Shown here: one piece after another, positions 1 through 11,735 of the stretch
How positions within the stretch are numbered: position 1 is the stretch's first letter
Layout: each line of letters opens with the position of its first letter
Assembly (NCBI RefSeq): GCF_937616625.2
Contig: NC_065573.1
Span: forward strand, 8,261,001-8,325,000
Direction: 5' to 3'
Length of the DNA stretch: 64,000 nt
Source of the DNA: Mercurialis annua
Taxonomy: Eukaryota; Streptophyta; Magnoliopsida; Malpighiales; Euphorbiaceae
Made by a program: the position numbers and the translations under genes
Notes under the pieces: generated by a model
Seen by the model: only the letters and a program-made list of their open reading frames with translations
Told to the model about the DNA's origin: nothing
Database searches by the model: none

Positions 1-1874
1 TTCCAATAAAACATTTGCTAGACTTTACACTCTGTGAGATGTGCACTCGATAACCTCAAAATATTTCGCAGCTCTATACTTGTGACCTAGCAACATTCGC
101 CACAATCATAACAACTCAACCTGATAACTTTGCTACAACTCTACTATAAGAAGTATCTAACTAACCTTAATCTAGACTGAGCATATCCAAAGAAAATAGC
201 ACATAGAATACGTTCCTATAAAATTTACCTCCAGCTCCTGCATCGCATCCTCAAACTTGATGGAAACACCAGTATATTAATACACCAGTCTATCTTCTCG
301 GTCCAGAGTTTCCAATATCTGTTCTAGGATAATCGGGAATCATCAGCCAACCCAAGGAAATATTTCCCTCGTCTTTCTCGATATCGAAACCCAAAGATTT
401 CGATCCACGAATCATACATCAAGGTAAGCCAACCTTGACCACGTGAGTAAATCATCTCACGTGCTACTCCGCACGAAGAGACAAACAAAATAATCACCTT
501 AGTCCAACAGACAATCGAGTTATACACCGCAATTTATTTCCAAAAGACATCAAATCTGAAAATTATAAGCCACGTAAGCATGTCATTCAGCAAAACAACT
601 TAATCATTCCAAAAGACAATTATCAAGACATGCGAGGACAAGCTTTGAATTTTCGTATTAATATCCACTTGTAATCATATTATCTTTTAAGAGTACGCTT
701 CAAAATTTATTTTGAAATTTAAAGTCCAATACGAAAACTTCCAAAAGTTTTAATTGAGCTCCACGGTTAAAACAAATCACAATTTGTAAGAGTCTCTTCT
801 TATTTATATATTTCTTTAAAACGGATACCCAAGTATCTCAAACCATAAAATCATCGAGCTAGCCGAGTCATTACAACTATCAAGCTCAACTCCTAAATTT
901 GGGTGACCCAAGTCGATCCCAAAACAATCGTTTATAAAACGTGTTCAAAATATTATTAAATCCGGAAAAATATTATAATAATTTTTTTTTCCTTTTAAAA
1001 TTAAGAGTTTAACAAACCCAAACGTGAAATAGAGATTTAAAAGTCAAATGAGAAATCTTTAATCTCAAACAACCATTTTGTAAATCCCAATATTCTAAGA
1101 TGTGACAAAATAAAATTAACGTTAAATTTCTAACACGACAAAATTATCATGTAAATAATAACCTTTAGGAAATCGTCGTTTGTCAACATCAAACAAAATA
1201 TAATGTTTCAAAATACTATAATTTCTTTTACTGGTAATTTAACAAAAATCAAACTTATAAGGATAAAAAATCAAACTTCTCCTTTGATTCTGTGTCAAAA
1301 CACAAATCGAATAAAAATAACTTCCTCAATAAAAACCCTTAAAACAACATGTGATCAAACAAGTATGACCACAAAACATAATAAAAAATTTTATAATCGA
1401 AATCATTTATATTAGAAACAAGGCCAAAGCCTAACAAAATATTATTTTTTTAATTATCCATGTTCTCGGCCCAAGCCAAACTACTCACTAAATAATTCAA
1501 AGTTATTAAAATCATAAAAGCCAAAACTTATCAAACAACATCATACCCAAGTATGAGTTTTAGAAAAATTTACCAACCTAAGATTTTCCGAGAAATCGAA
1601 AGCAATAATAATCACCCAAGTGAAATAATCTTAACATGATAAAACACAGCAAGTAACATCCAAGTGAAATTAATTGTCAATCATAGCATTAACACCAAAT
1701 AAAGACGGACAGACATCACCTTTAGGATGTAGGCTGAAAGTTTGAAAATAAATGATGACGTTTTAAAGACAAGACACGAATCCTAATTCCGCAGTAGTTC
1801 CTATGACACGACACCACTTATCATGCCAAAACAAATAACAAATAACATGCATAAGGCCTTGGTTTGAAACCAAA
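1..1874 (-). other. Internal (leader) region of the retrotransposon, no coding sequence seen
   Basis: This stretch follows the primer-binding site on the minus strand, where an autonomous element would carry its leader and the start of gag. It is AT-rich and every frame is broken by frequent stops. The longest minus-strand frame (324-527, 67 residues) has no zinc knuckle, protease or other retroelement motif that I can see. Part of it (about 690-990) resembles the LTR at about 3000-3260: both hold an AGCCGAGT block followed by GACCCAAGTC and then similar AT-rich sequence. The region may therefore include a diverged LTR fragment of a related element. I see no other feature in it. Confidence 0.55.
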
Positions 1875-1886
1875 GCTCTGATACCA
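1875..1886 (-). other. Primer-binding site for initiator methionine tRNA
   Basis: The reverse complement of this stretch is TGGTATCAGAGC, the standard plant retrotransposon site complementary to the 3' end of initiator methionine tRNA, where minus-strand DNA synthesis starts. It lies four bases from the LTR end at 1891, a normal spacing, and fixes the element's orientation as minus strand. Confidence 0.92.
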
Positions 1887-4381
1887 AGTTTGTCACGACC
1901 CATTTTCATGAATCGTGACCGGCGCTAGGGTATGGGTATGGTTGTATCAAAACCCATAGCAAGCCTTGCGGATAACCATATAAGTACATAAACCTGCAAA
2001 AAAACCCATGCTCGGGGGCAACCGAGACTTCAGCCTAATTCTAGCAGTTTATAATAATCACATTTATATAGTAAGTGCTCGAACAACTGCGAGTCTCCAA
2101 CATGGCATAAATACATATTAACCCAAGTTAATATAAGAATGCTAAATAAAATATAAATCAATTAAATATTTGTATAACAAGTATTAGACAAATAAGACTT
2201 CTAATTACTACTGCGGTCTAAGAATAAAATCAATTTAATAACTTTAATAAAAATAAGACCTCCGAGGAAATAAAGAATCGGAGACCAGCTGACTCGCTCA
2301 AAATCATAACCCTGGAAAAATTGGAAAAACAACGGGGTCAGATATACTGAGATGAGTTCATATAACTATTTACATTTATTAAGTGAAAACCTTTAAAACA
2401 CTTTTAAAACATTTATAAAGCAATTTATCATTATGGATAAGCATTGAAACCCTAAACCACAATATACTAAATCCATTGTCGTGTCGGTGAGACGTATCTC
2501 AATAACCGATCCCCGACTGTCACTCGAATAAAACATGTGAGTCCCAGGAGACGTATCTTCCACCGGCGCCCTCACTAGGTGAGACGTGTCTCTAACCTAC
2601 CTCAAATACCATATATGATCATATCGGTGCGCACACAGTCTCGATGATGACCATCGAGTAGCCCGTTCCAATTCAGATCCATAATGCCGAAAACAGTTCG
2701 AAATCTGTTTATACAATATATACATATATACAAAATACAATTTACTTAATAAAGCGGTAAATAGCGATATAAACTCACTGCTTGCTAATCCACGTGAAAA
2801 CTTCTGGCAAGCAGCCTAAACTCGGTTCGTCTCAAAAGCACGAACAGTCGACGAGTCTAAACAAATATAAATAATCATTAAAAACAGACCCTAACTCTAT
2901 GGAGTACTAGACACCACATAAGACTAGCACAAACAACAAGTCAAGGTAAAGCCAAACAGAGTAAACGCAATACTCAAATAATTATACAGTTAACAACAAG
3001 TCAAGTTTATCGAGTTCTCGCTTTAAAGTCCTTTTCAGAAAATATTATTTAAATATTATTTAAATAATAAATTAATTTCAAATCCAAAAAAAAAAAATGG
3101 GTTAGCCGAGTTACCGTAACTGCCAGGCTAACCTCAAATGTCAGGCGACCCAAGTCCAACCCGATCCACACATTAATCCAAAATTATAAACCATAGTTTA
3201 TAATTTAAAAATATACACATTTTATAAAACAATAAATTCGGAACTCAATATCTTAAAATTCAAGTAATTATAAATTACCGGCAAGATGTCTCATTAAATA
3301 AATCAATAAATCATTAAATGGCTAAATTACAAATTTAGCCCAATTGGCACGGTAAAACAAAATCACTAAAATAATAATTAAATGATAAAGTCCAATTCTC
3401 ATTTAATATAATCAAAATAAATAATTCAAATGAAAATCATTTAAATAAGATTAATATAAATTCTCAATTTAACGTAATGATGCCCCAAAGTATTTTAAAA
3501 TCATAATTAGCAATTTAAATTGCCAAAATAAAAGTCGGAACTAAATCCGTAGATTAAAATCAAAAATCAATTTTTGAAAACAGTTAATAAATAGCTTAAA
3601 GAATCAATATGTTTTAAGTCAAATAATCCAGGGATTTACAAAGCCTTTAGCCAAAAACAAAACAATACAACCAATAACTAAAGGCCACATCATCTTCTTC
3701 ATCATTAAGCATATCACAACTCACGTATTACAGTAACCAAACAAAATGAAGTTTGAGCTTTCATGAAATCTACCAAATCATTAAAAACCATAACAAGAAT
3801 CAAGGACAATAAATCAAGAACAAAACCTAAAAGGAAGCTAAACATATGAATTCCACATAACAACAACTTGATACATCAAACAAGAACAACGGCAGCGACA
3901 TGGAGTAATTCAACAACTGCCCGAATTTTACAACGGCAACGCACCATGAACAAATGCAACCAAAGCAACATGCTCTAATACTCTATCCAGTATAGGTTCA
4001 GATAAAGAAAGTAATGGCAGCAGCAAATACCATAAGAACGGCAGCAGCAACACAACAAGTAACGACGAAACCGAACGGCGAAAGAAAAGGATTAAATCAC
4101 GTACCAAAAACGATTCCAACACGTAGGGAATGATGAGTTCGTTCAGTGAGGATGAACGAAGTGAATGATCTCAGCAATAAGCTAGAATAAAAGTGTAACG
4201 AATCACAACGAGTATTGATCAAGAATGAATAACGATGAAACGAGAGCGATATACTTACCGATTCCGAAGCGAATGAAAGGGGGGAAGAACGAATGATGTT
4301 TTTAGAGTGTTTCTAATAATGGGTCGGCTAGGGTTCCTCTGAAATAAATTAGGGTTCTGAATAAAAGAAGAGATCGAATGA

Positions 4382-4407
4382 CAACAGGTCTATTTATAGA
4401 CCTGTTG
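4382..4407. repeat. Perfect 11-bp inverted repeat around the TATA box
   Basis: CAACAGGTCTA at 4382-4392 is exactly complementary to TAGACCTGTTG at 4397-4407, with a four-base loop. The TATAAATA box of the minus strand spans the loop and the inner stem. It may be chance symmetry or a cruciform-capable promoter element. Confidence 0.75.
4391..4398 (-). promoter_or_regulatory. Likely TATA box of the LTR promoter
   Basis: The minus strand reads TATAAATA here, followed downstream by a run that includes AACCCTA-type sequence common in plant 5' leaders (around 4320-4360). The position about 390 bp into the LTR fits a U3 core promoter, with transcription starting roughly 30 bp downstream near 4360 and running toward lower coordinates. 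It also forms the centre of a hairpin (4382-4407). The call rests on motif and position only. Confidence 0.6.
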
Positions 4408-4414
4408 CCCGCTG

Positions 4415-4430
4415 GTGTGCGATCGCACAC
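4415..4430. repeat. Perfect 16-bp palindrome in LTR U3
   Basis: GTGTGCGATCGCACAC equals its own reverse complement. It lies about 17-24 bp upstream of the TATA box in the element's own orientation. A diverged relative (GTATGCGTTCGCACGAT) follows immediately. The location suggests a possible protein-binding site in the U3 promoter, but no factor can be named. Confidence 0.7.
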
Positions 4431-4784
4431 TAGGTATGCGTTCGCACGATCGAGAATTAATCCAATTCATCTTAAATTTTGATCCAACGGTCAATTGTTT
4501 GTCGTGCACAGCATATCGAAAGATGAGCCCGATCCAACGGTGCAATTGGGAGATATGGATGGTTTATCAAAACACGTCAGATTTAGAAGGCACACGAACA
4601 CAACATCGATTGTAATTCGGATACAAATCAAATCGTCATCGAAACTTCACGCGATACGTGCGACATATACAAGATACAACTCCAACCCCAAATAAAGTTT
4701 CACACTTGCTAAGTCCACCATTAAAAATCCAAAACTAAGTCGGAAACACAACGAAACCATGACGGAAAAATACGGGATATTACA

Positions 4785-7700
4785 TACATTTGGCTTAAAT
4801 TGCTAAAAAGGAGAAACGCTTGGATTTGTTTCGTAACTTTTGTAAACATTTGGCTTAAATTGCTAAAAAGGTGGAAACGCTTGGATTTGTTTCGTAACGT
4901 TTGTAAACGTTTTGCTTAAATTGCTAATAAGGTGAAACGCTTGGTTTTGTTTCGTTATGTTTGTAAACATTTGGCTTAAATTGCTAAAAATGGGAAACGT
5001 TAGGATTTGTTTTGTAACAAACGTTTGGCTTTAATCGCTAAAAAGGGGAAATGTTTGGATTTGTTTCGTAACGTTTGTAAACGTTTGGCTTAAATCCCTA
5101 AAAAAGTGAAACGTTTGGATTTGTTTCGTAACGTTTTAAACGTTTGGCTTAAATCGCCAAAATGGGGAAACGTTTGAATTTGTTTCGTAACATTTGTAAA
5201 CGTTTGGCTAAAATTGCTAAAAAGGTGAAACATTTGGTTTTGTTTCGTAACTTTTGTAAACGTTCGGCATAAATCGCTGAGAAGGTCAAACGTTAGGCTT
5301 AAATTACTAAAAAGGGGAAACGCTTGGATTTGTTTCGTAACGTTAGTAAACGTTTGGCTTAAATTTCTAAAAAGGTGAAACATTTGGATTTATTTCGTAG
5401 CGTTTTAATCGTTTGGCTTATAACGCCAAAATGGGAAAACGTTTGAATTTGTTTCGTAACGTTTGTAAATGTTTGGCTTTAATCGCTAAAAATGCGAAAC
5501 GTTTGGATTTATTTCGTAAGGTTTGTAAACGTTTGGCTTAAATTGCTAAAAAGGCAAAACGTTTGGATTTGTTTCGTAACGTTTGTAATCGTTTGGCTTA
5601 AATTGCTAAAAAGGTGAAACGTTTGGTTTTATTCTGTAACATGTGTAAATGTTTGGCTTCAATCGCTTAAAAGGGGAAACGTTTAGATTTGATTCGTTAT
5701 GTTCATAAACGTTTGGCTTAAATCGCTAAAATGGGGAAACGTTATTTCGTAACGTTTGTAAAGGTTTGGCTTAAATTGCTAAAAATATGAAACGTTTGGT
5801 TTTCTTCCGTAAAGTTTGTAGAAGTTTGTCTTGTAAAAAGGTGAAACGCTTGGATTTGTGAGCATTTGGCTTAAACCGCTAAAAAGGTGCAATGTTTGGA
5901 TTTTTTTCATAACGTTTGTAAACTTTTGGCTTAAATCGCTAAAATATAAAACATTTGGATTTGTTTCGAAAAGTTTGTAAACGTTTGGCATAAATTGCTA
6001 AAAAGGTGAAACATTTGGATTTTTTTCATAACGTTTGTAAACGTTTGGCTTAAATTGCTAAAAAGGTGAAACGCTTGGATATGTTTCGTAACGTTTGTAA
6101 ACGTTTGGCTTAAATTGCTAAAAAGGTGAAACGTTTGGATTTGTTTCGTAACGTTTGTAAACGTTTGGCTTAAATCTCTGAAAAGGTGAAACATTTGGAT
6201 TGGTTTCGTAACGTTTGTAAACGTTTGGCTTAAATTACTAAAAAGGTGAAACGTTTGGATTTGTTTCGTAACGTTTGTAAACGTTTGGCTTAAATCGCTA
6301 AAAAGTCGAAACGTTTGGATTTGTTTTGTAACATTTGTAAACGTTTGGCTTAAATCGCTAAAAAGGTGAAACATTTGGATTTGTTTCGTAACGTTTGTAA
6401 ACGTTTGGCTTAAATTACAAAAAAGGTGAAACTCTTGGATTTGTTTTGTAACATTTGTAAACGTTTGGCTTAAATTGCTAAAAAGGTGAAACATTTGGAT
6501 TTGCTTCATAACCTTTGTAAACGTTTGGTTTAAATCGCTAAAAAGATGAAACGTTTGGATTTGTTTCGTAATGTTTGTAAACGTTTAGCTTAAATCGCTA
6601 AAAAGGTGAAACGTTTGGATTTGTTTCGTTACGTTTATTAACGTTTGGCTTCAATCGCTAAAAAGGTGAGACATCTGGATTTGTTTCGTAACGTTTGTAA
6701 ACGTTTGGCATAAATCGCTAAAAAGGTGAAATGTTTGGATTTATTTCGTAACGTTTTCAATGTTTCTCTTAAATTGCTAAAATGGGGAAACATTTGGATT
6801 TGTTTCATAACGTTTGTAAACGTTTGGCATAAATGGCTAAAAAGGTGAAAGGTTTGGTTTTGTTTCGTATTGTTTGTAAAAGTTCGTCTTAAATCGCTAA
6901 AAAAGATAAACGTTTGGATTTGTTTCGTAACATTTGTATACGTTCGGCTTAAATTTCTAAAAAGGTGAAATGCTTGGATTTGTTTCCTAACGTTTGTAAA
7001 CGTTTGACTTAAATTACTAAAAAGGAGAAACGCTTGGTTTTGTTTCGTAACATTAGTAAAGGTTTGGCTTAAATAACTATAAATGTGAAACGTTTGGATT
7101 TGTTTCGTAACGTTTTCAACGTTTGGTTTTGTTTCGTAACGTTTGTAAACGTTTGACTTAAATCGCTAAAAAGGGGAAACTTTTGGATTTGTTTTGTAAC
7201 ATTTGAAACGTTTGGCTTAAATTGCTAAAAAGGCGAAACATTTCGATTTGTTTCGTAACGTTTGTAAACTATTGGCTTAAATCGCTAAAAATTTAAAACA
7301 TTTGGATTTGTTTCGTAACGTTTGTAAACGTTTGGCTTAAATCGCTAAAGAGGTGAGACGTTTGGATTAGTTTCGTAACGTTTCTAAATGTTTGGCTTAA
7401 ATTGTTCAAAAGGTGAAACACTTGGATTTGTCTAGTAAAGTTTGTAAACTTTTGGCTTAAAAATATAAAAAGTTGAAAGGCTTGGATTTGTTTCGTAATG
7501 TTTGTAAACGTTTGGCTTACATGGCTAAAAAGGAGAAACGTTTGTATTTGTTTCCTAGCGTTTGTAAACGTTTGGCTTAAATCACTATTAAGATGAAACG
7601 TTTGGATTTATTTCGTACAGTTTGTAAACGTTTGGCTTAATCGCTAAAAAGGTGAAATATTTGGATTTGTTTCGTAGCGTTTGTTAAGGTTTGGCTAAAA

Positions 7701-10700
7701 TTGCTAATAAGGTGAAATGCTTGGATTTGTTTCGTAACGTTTGTAAACGTTTGGCTTAAATTCCTAAAAAGGTGAATTTTTTGGATTTGTTTCGTTATGT
7801 TTGTAAATGTTTGGCTTAAATTGCTAAAATGGGGAAACGCTTGGTTTTTGTTTTGTAACGTTTGTAAACACGTTTGGCTTAAATTGCTAAAGTTGGGAAA
7901 CGTTTCGATTTGTTTCATAACGTTTGTATGTTTGGCTTCAATCGCTAAAAAGGTGAAACATATAGATTTGTTTCGTAATGTTTATAAACGTTTGGCATAA
8001 ATCGCTAAAAAGGGGAAACGTTTGGATTTGTTTCGTAACGTTTTAAACGTTCGGCTTAAATTGCTAGAAAGGGGAAACGTTTGGATTTGTTTTGTAACGT
8101 TTGTAAACGTTCGGCTTAAATTGCTTAAAGGGTGAAAAATTTGGCTTTATTTCGTAACATTTGTAAACGTTCGGCTTAAATCACTAAAAAGGGGAAACAT
8201 TTGGATTTGTTTCATAACGTTTGTAAACGTTTGTCTTAAATTGGTATAAAGGTGAAACGCTTTGATTTTTTTCTTAACGTTTGTAAACGTTTTGCTTAAA
8301 TTCCTTAAAATGTGAAACACTTGGATTTGTTTCAAAACGTTTGTAAACGTTTGGCTTAAATTTCTAAAAAGGTGAAACGCTTGGATTTGTTTTATAACGT
8401 TAGTAAACGTTTGTCTTAAATTACTAAAAAAGTGAAACGCTTGGTTTTGCTTCGTAACATTTGTAAAGGTTTGGCTTAAATCGCTAAAAATGTGAAACGT
8501 TTGGATTTGTTTTGTAACGTTTTAAACGTTTGGTTTTGTTTCGTAACGCTAGAAAACGTTTGGCTTAAATTGCTAAAAAGGGGAAACGTTTGGATTTGTT
8601 TCGTAATGTTTGTAAATGTTTGGCTTAAATCGCTAAAAAGGTGAAACGTTTAGATTTTTTTCGTAACGTTTCTAAATGTTGGGCTTAAATCGCTAAAAAG
8701 GGGAAACGTTTTCCTTAAATCGCTAAAAAGGTGAAATATTTGGATTTGTTTCGCAACGTTTATAAACGTTTGGCTTAAATCGCTAAAAACGTGAAACGTT
8801 TTGATTTGTTTCGCAACGTTTGTAAATGTTTGGTTTAAATTGCTAAAAAGGTGAAACGTTTGGATTTGTTTTGTAACGTTTGTATTGGCTTAAATTGCAA
8901 AAAAGGTGAAACATTTGGATTTGTTTCGTAACCTTTATACACGTTTTGCTTAAATCGCTAAAAAGGTGAAACGTTTGGATTTGTTTCGTAACGTTTGTAA
9001 ATGTTCGGCTTATATCGCTAAAAAGATGAAACGTTTGAATTTATTTCGTAACGTTTCTAAACGTTTAACTTCAATTGCTTAAAAGGTGAAACGTTTTGAT
9101 TTGCTTCGTAACGTTTGTAAACGTTTGGCATAAATCGCTAAAAAGGTGAAATGCTTGGATTTATTACGTAACGTTTTAAACGGTTGGCTTAAATCGCTAA
9201 AATGGGGAAATATTTGGATTTGTTTCGTAAAGTTTGTAAATGTTTGGCATAAATCGCTAAAAAGGTGAAATGTTTGGTTTTCTTTCGTATTGTTTGTAAA
9301 CATCCGGCGTAAATCGCTAAAAAGGTGAAACATTTGGATTTGTTTCGTACGTTTTATACGTTCGGCTCAAATTTCTAAAAAGGTGAAACGTTTGGATTTG
9401 TTTCGTAAAATTTGTAAATGTTAGGGTTATATTACTAAAAAGGGGAAACGTTTGGATTTGTTTTCGTAACGATTGTAAATGTTTGGCATAAATCGCTAAA
9501 AAGGTGAAATGCTTGGATTTATTACGTAACGTTTTAAACGTTTGGCTTAAATCGCTAAAATGGGAAAACATTTGGATTTGTTTCGTAACTTTGTAAATGT
9601 TTGGCATAAATCGCTAAAAAGGTGAAATGTTTGGTTTTCTTTCGTATTGTTTGTAAACGTCCGACGTAAATCGCTAAAAAGGTGAAACGTTTGGATTTGT
9701 TTCGTACGTTTGTATACGTTCGGCTCAAATTTCTAAAAAGGTGAAACGCTTGGATTTGTTTCATAAGCTTGTAAACGTTTGGCTTAAATTACTAAACTAG
9801 TGAAACGCTTGGATTTGTTTCGAACGTTTGTAAACATTCGGCTTAAACTGTTAAAAAGATTAAATGCTAGGATTTGTTTCGGAACGTTTGTAAACGTTCG
9901 GCTTAAATTGCTTAAAGGGTGAAACATTTGGCTTTGTTTTGTAACATTTGTAAATGTTCGGCTTAAATCACTAAAAAGGGGAAACGTTTGGATTTGTTTC
10001 ATAACGTTTGTAAACGTTTGGCTTAAATTGGTATAAAGGTGAAACGCTTTGATTTTTTTCGTAACGTTTGTAAACGTTTTGCTTAAATTCCTTAAAATGT
10101 GAAACACTTGGATTTGTTTCAAAATGTTTGTAAACGTTTGGCTTAAATTGCTAAAAAGGTGAAACGCTTGGATTTGGTTTATAACGTTAGTAAACGTTTG
10201 GCTTAAATTACTTAAAAGGTGAAACGCTTGGTTTTGCTTCGTAACATTTGTAAAGGTTTGGCTTAAATCGCTAAAAATGTGAAATGTTTGGATTTGTTTT
10301 GTAACGTTTTAAACGTTTGGTTTTGTTTCGTAACTCTAGAAAACGTTTGGCTTAAATTGCTAAAAAGGCGAAACGTTTGGATTTGTTTCGTAATGTTTGT
10401 AAACGTTTGGCTTAAATCGTTAAAAAGGTGAAACGTTTAGATTTTTTTCGTAACGTTTCTAAACGTTGGGCTTAAATCGCTAAAAAGGGGAAACGTTTCG
10501 ATTTGTTTCGTATCGTTTGTAAACGTTTTCCTTAAATCGCTAAAAAGGTGAAACGTTTGGATTTGTTTCGTAACGTTTGTAAACGTTTGGCTTAAATTGC
10601 TAAAAAGGTGAAACGTTTTGATTTGTTTCGCAACGTTTGTAAATGTTTGGTTTAAATTGCTAAAAAGGTGAAACGTTTGGATTTGTTTTATAACGTTGGT

Positions 10701-11730
10701 ATTGGCTTAAATTGCTAAAAAGGTGAAACATTTAGATTTGTTTCGTAACCTTTATAAACGTTTGGCTTAAATCGCTAAAAAGGTGAAACGTTTGGATTTG
10801 TTTCGTAACGTTTGTAAACGTTCGACTTATATCGCTAAAAAGATGAAACGTTTGAATTTATTTCGTAACGTTTCTAAACGTTTAGCTTCAATTGCTTAAA
10901 AGGTGAAACGTTTTGATTTGCTTCGTAATGTTTGTAAACGTTTGGCATAAATCGCTAAAAAGGTGAAATGCTTGGATTTATTACGTAACGTTTTAAACGT
11001 TTGGCTTAAATCGCTAAAATGGGGAAACATTTGGATTTGTTTCGTAACATTTGTAAATGTTTGGCATAAATCACTAAAAAGGTGAAATGTTTGGTTTTTT
11101 CGTATTGTTTGTAAACGTCCGGCGTAAATCGCTAAAAAGGTGAAACGTTTGGATTTGTTTCGTACGTTTGTATACGTTCGGCTCAAATTTCTAAAAAGGT
11201 GAAACGCTTGGATTTGTTTCGTAAGTTTGTAAACGTTTGGCTTAAATTACTAGGTGAAACACTTGGATTTGTTTCGAACGTTTGTAAACATTCGGCTTAA
11301 ATTGTTAAAAAGATTATATGCTTGGATTTGTTTCGTAACGTTTGTAAACGTTTGGCTTAAATTGCTAAAAAGGTGAAACGCTTGGTTTTTTTTCGTAGCA
11401 TTTGTAAAGGTTTGGCTAAAATAACTAAAAATGTGAAACGTTTGGATTTGTTTTGTAACGTTTTAAACGCTTGGTTTTGTTTCGTAATGTTTGTAAACGT
11501 TTGGCTTAAATCGCTAAAAAGGTGAAACATTTGGATTTGTTTTATAACGTTTGTAAACGTTTGGCTTAAATCGCTAAAAAGGGGAAATGTTTGAATTTGT
11601 TTCGTAACGTTGATAAACGTTTCGCTTAAATCTCTAAAAAGGTGAACGTTTGGATTAGTTTTGTAACGTTTGTATTAATTTTGTAACGTTTGGATTAGTT
11701 TTGTAACGTTTGGATTAGTTTTGTAACGTT
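4785..11730 (-). repeat. 60-bp satellite array, minus orientation arm
   Basis: About 115 tandem copies of the 60-bp monomer, read here as ...CGTTTGGCTTAAATCGCTAA..., the reverse complement of the monomer in the rest of the window. Units are mostly full length, with scattered truncated ones (for example near 5010-5030, 5290, 5750-5870, 7125, 8530, 8715, 8885, 10310 and 10690). A higher-order block of about 1.8 kb is duplicated: 8147-8335 matches 9934-10122, and 9079-9333 matches 10896-11150. A 357-bp local duplication pairs about 9150 with 9507. Open frames such as 5931-6509 (192 residues, minus strand) are translated satellite with a 20-residue repeat. The left edge is set by the LTR and the right edge by an orientation switch. 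Confidence 0.97.
11651..11730 (-). repeat. Four copies of a 20-bp sub-monomer repeat at the orientation switch
   Basis: TGGATTAGTTTTGTAACGTT occurs at 11651, 11691 and 11711, with a two-base variant at 11671. Each unit is one third of the 60-bp monomer, the segment equivalent to TGGATTTGTTTCGTAACGTT. Directly after the fourth copy the array flips to plus orientation. I see this local amplification nowhere else in the window. Confidence 0.93.
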
Positions 11731-11735
11731 TGACA

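Larger units (their letters stand above)
1..4784 (-). mobile_element. LTR retrotransposon, 5' part (LTR, primer site, start of internal region), truncated by window edge
   Basis: Read on the minus strand, a long terminal repeat starts at 4784 with TGTAATATCCCG and ends at 1891 with GTGACA. Three bases further on comes TGGTATCAGAGC, the usual plant primer-binding site complementary to the 3' end of initiator methionine tRNA. The internal region then runs to position 1 and beyond. Satellite DNA begins directly after the LTR at 4785, so the element most likely inserted into the array. No gag or pol reading frame is visible in the 1.87 kb of internal sequence. That fits either a decayed element or a non-autonomous large derivative (LARD type). 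The long LTR and methionine primer suit Ty3/gypsy elements such as the Tekay/Del group, but without a protein domain the lineage is only a guess. The second LTR lies outside the window. Confidence 0.85.
1891..4784 (-). repeat. 5' LTR of the retrotransposon, about 2.9 kb
   Basis: The boundaries come from the 5'-TG...CA-3' ends: TGTAATATCC at 4784 downward and GTGACA ending at 1891, next to the primer-binding site. On the minus strand a TATA box lies about 390 bp inside the LTR, so U3 would be about 0.4 kb and R plus U5 about 2.5 kb, an unusually lopsided arrangement. The sequence is AT-rich with scattered stops. Short frames such as 3928-4122 and 2393-2575 resemble no known protein and are not treated as genes. 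The motif GAGACGTATCT and a close variant recur at 2489, 2548 and 2581. A candidate 5-bp target duplication next to the LTR is TACAT at 4785-4789; the partner copy lies outside the window. Confidence 0.82.

Noticed and set aside
324..527. 67-residue minus-strand frame in the retrotransposon internal region
   Set aside because: Too short, with no recognisable gag or other retroelement motif, and surrounded by stops in all frames.
1203..1415. 70-residue plus-strand frame in the internal region
   Set aside because: Antisense to the element, AT-rich lysine/asparagine/isoleucine composition, no motif.
3928..4122. 64-residue hydrophobic minus-strand frame in the LTR, membrane-segment-like
   Set aside because: It lies in the transcribed LTR leader, is rich in leucine from low-complexity sequence, and resembles no known family. 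Most likely chance.
4415..4615. 66-residue plus-strand frame across the LTR U3
   Set aside because: It overlaps the promoter palindrome, runs antisense to the element, and has no motif.
5931..6509. 192-residue open frame on the minus strand, and the many similar frames throughout 4785-63699
   Set aside because: All are direct translations of the 60-bp satellite with a 20-residue period. They occur on both strands, end at random truncations, and lack any start context or domain. They are not genes.
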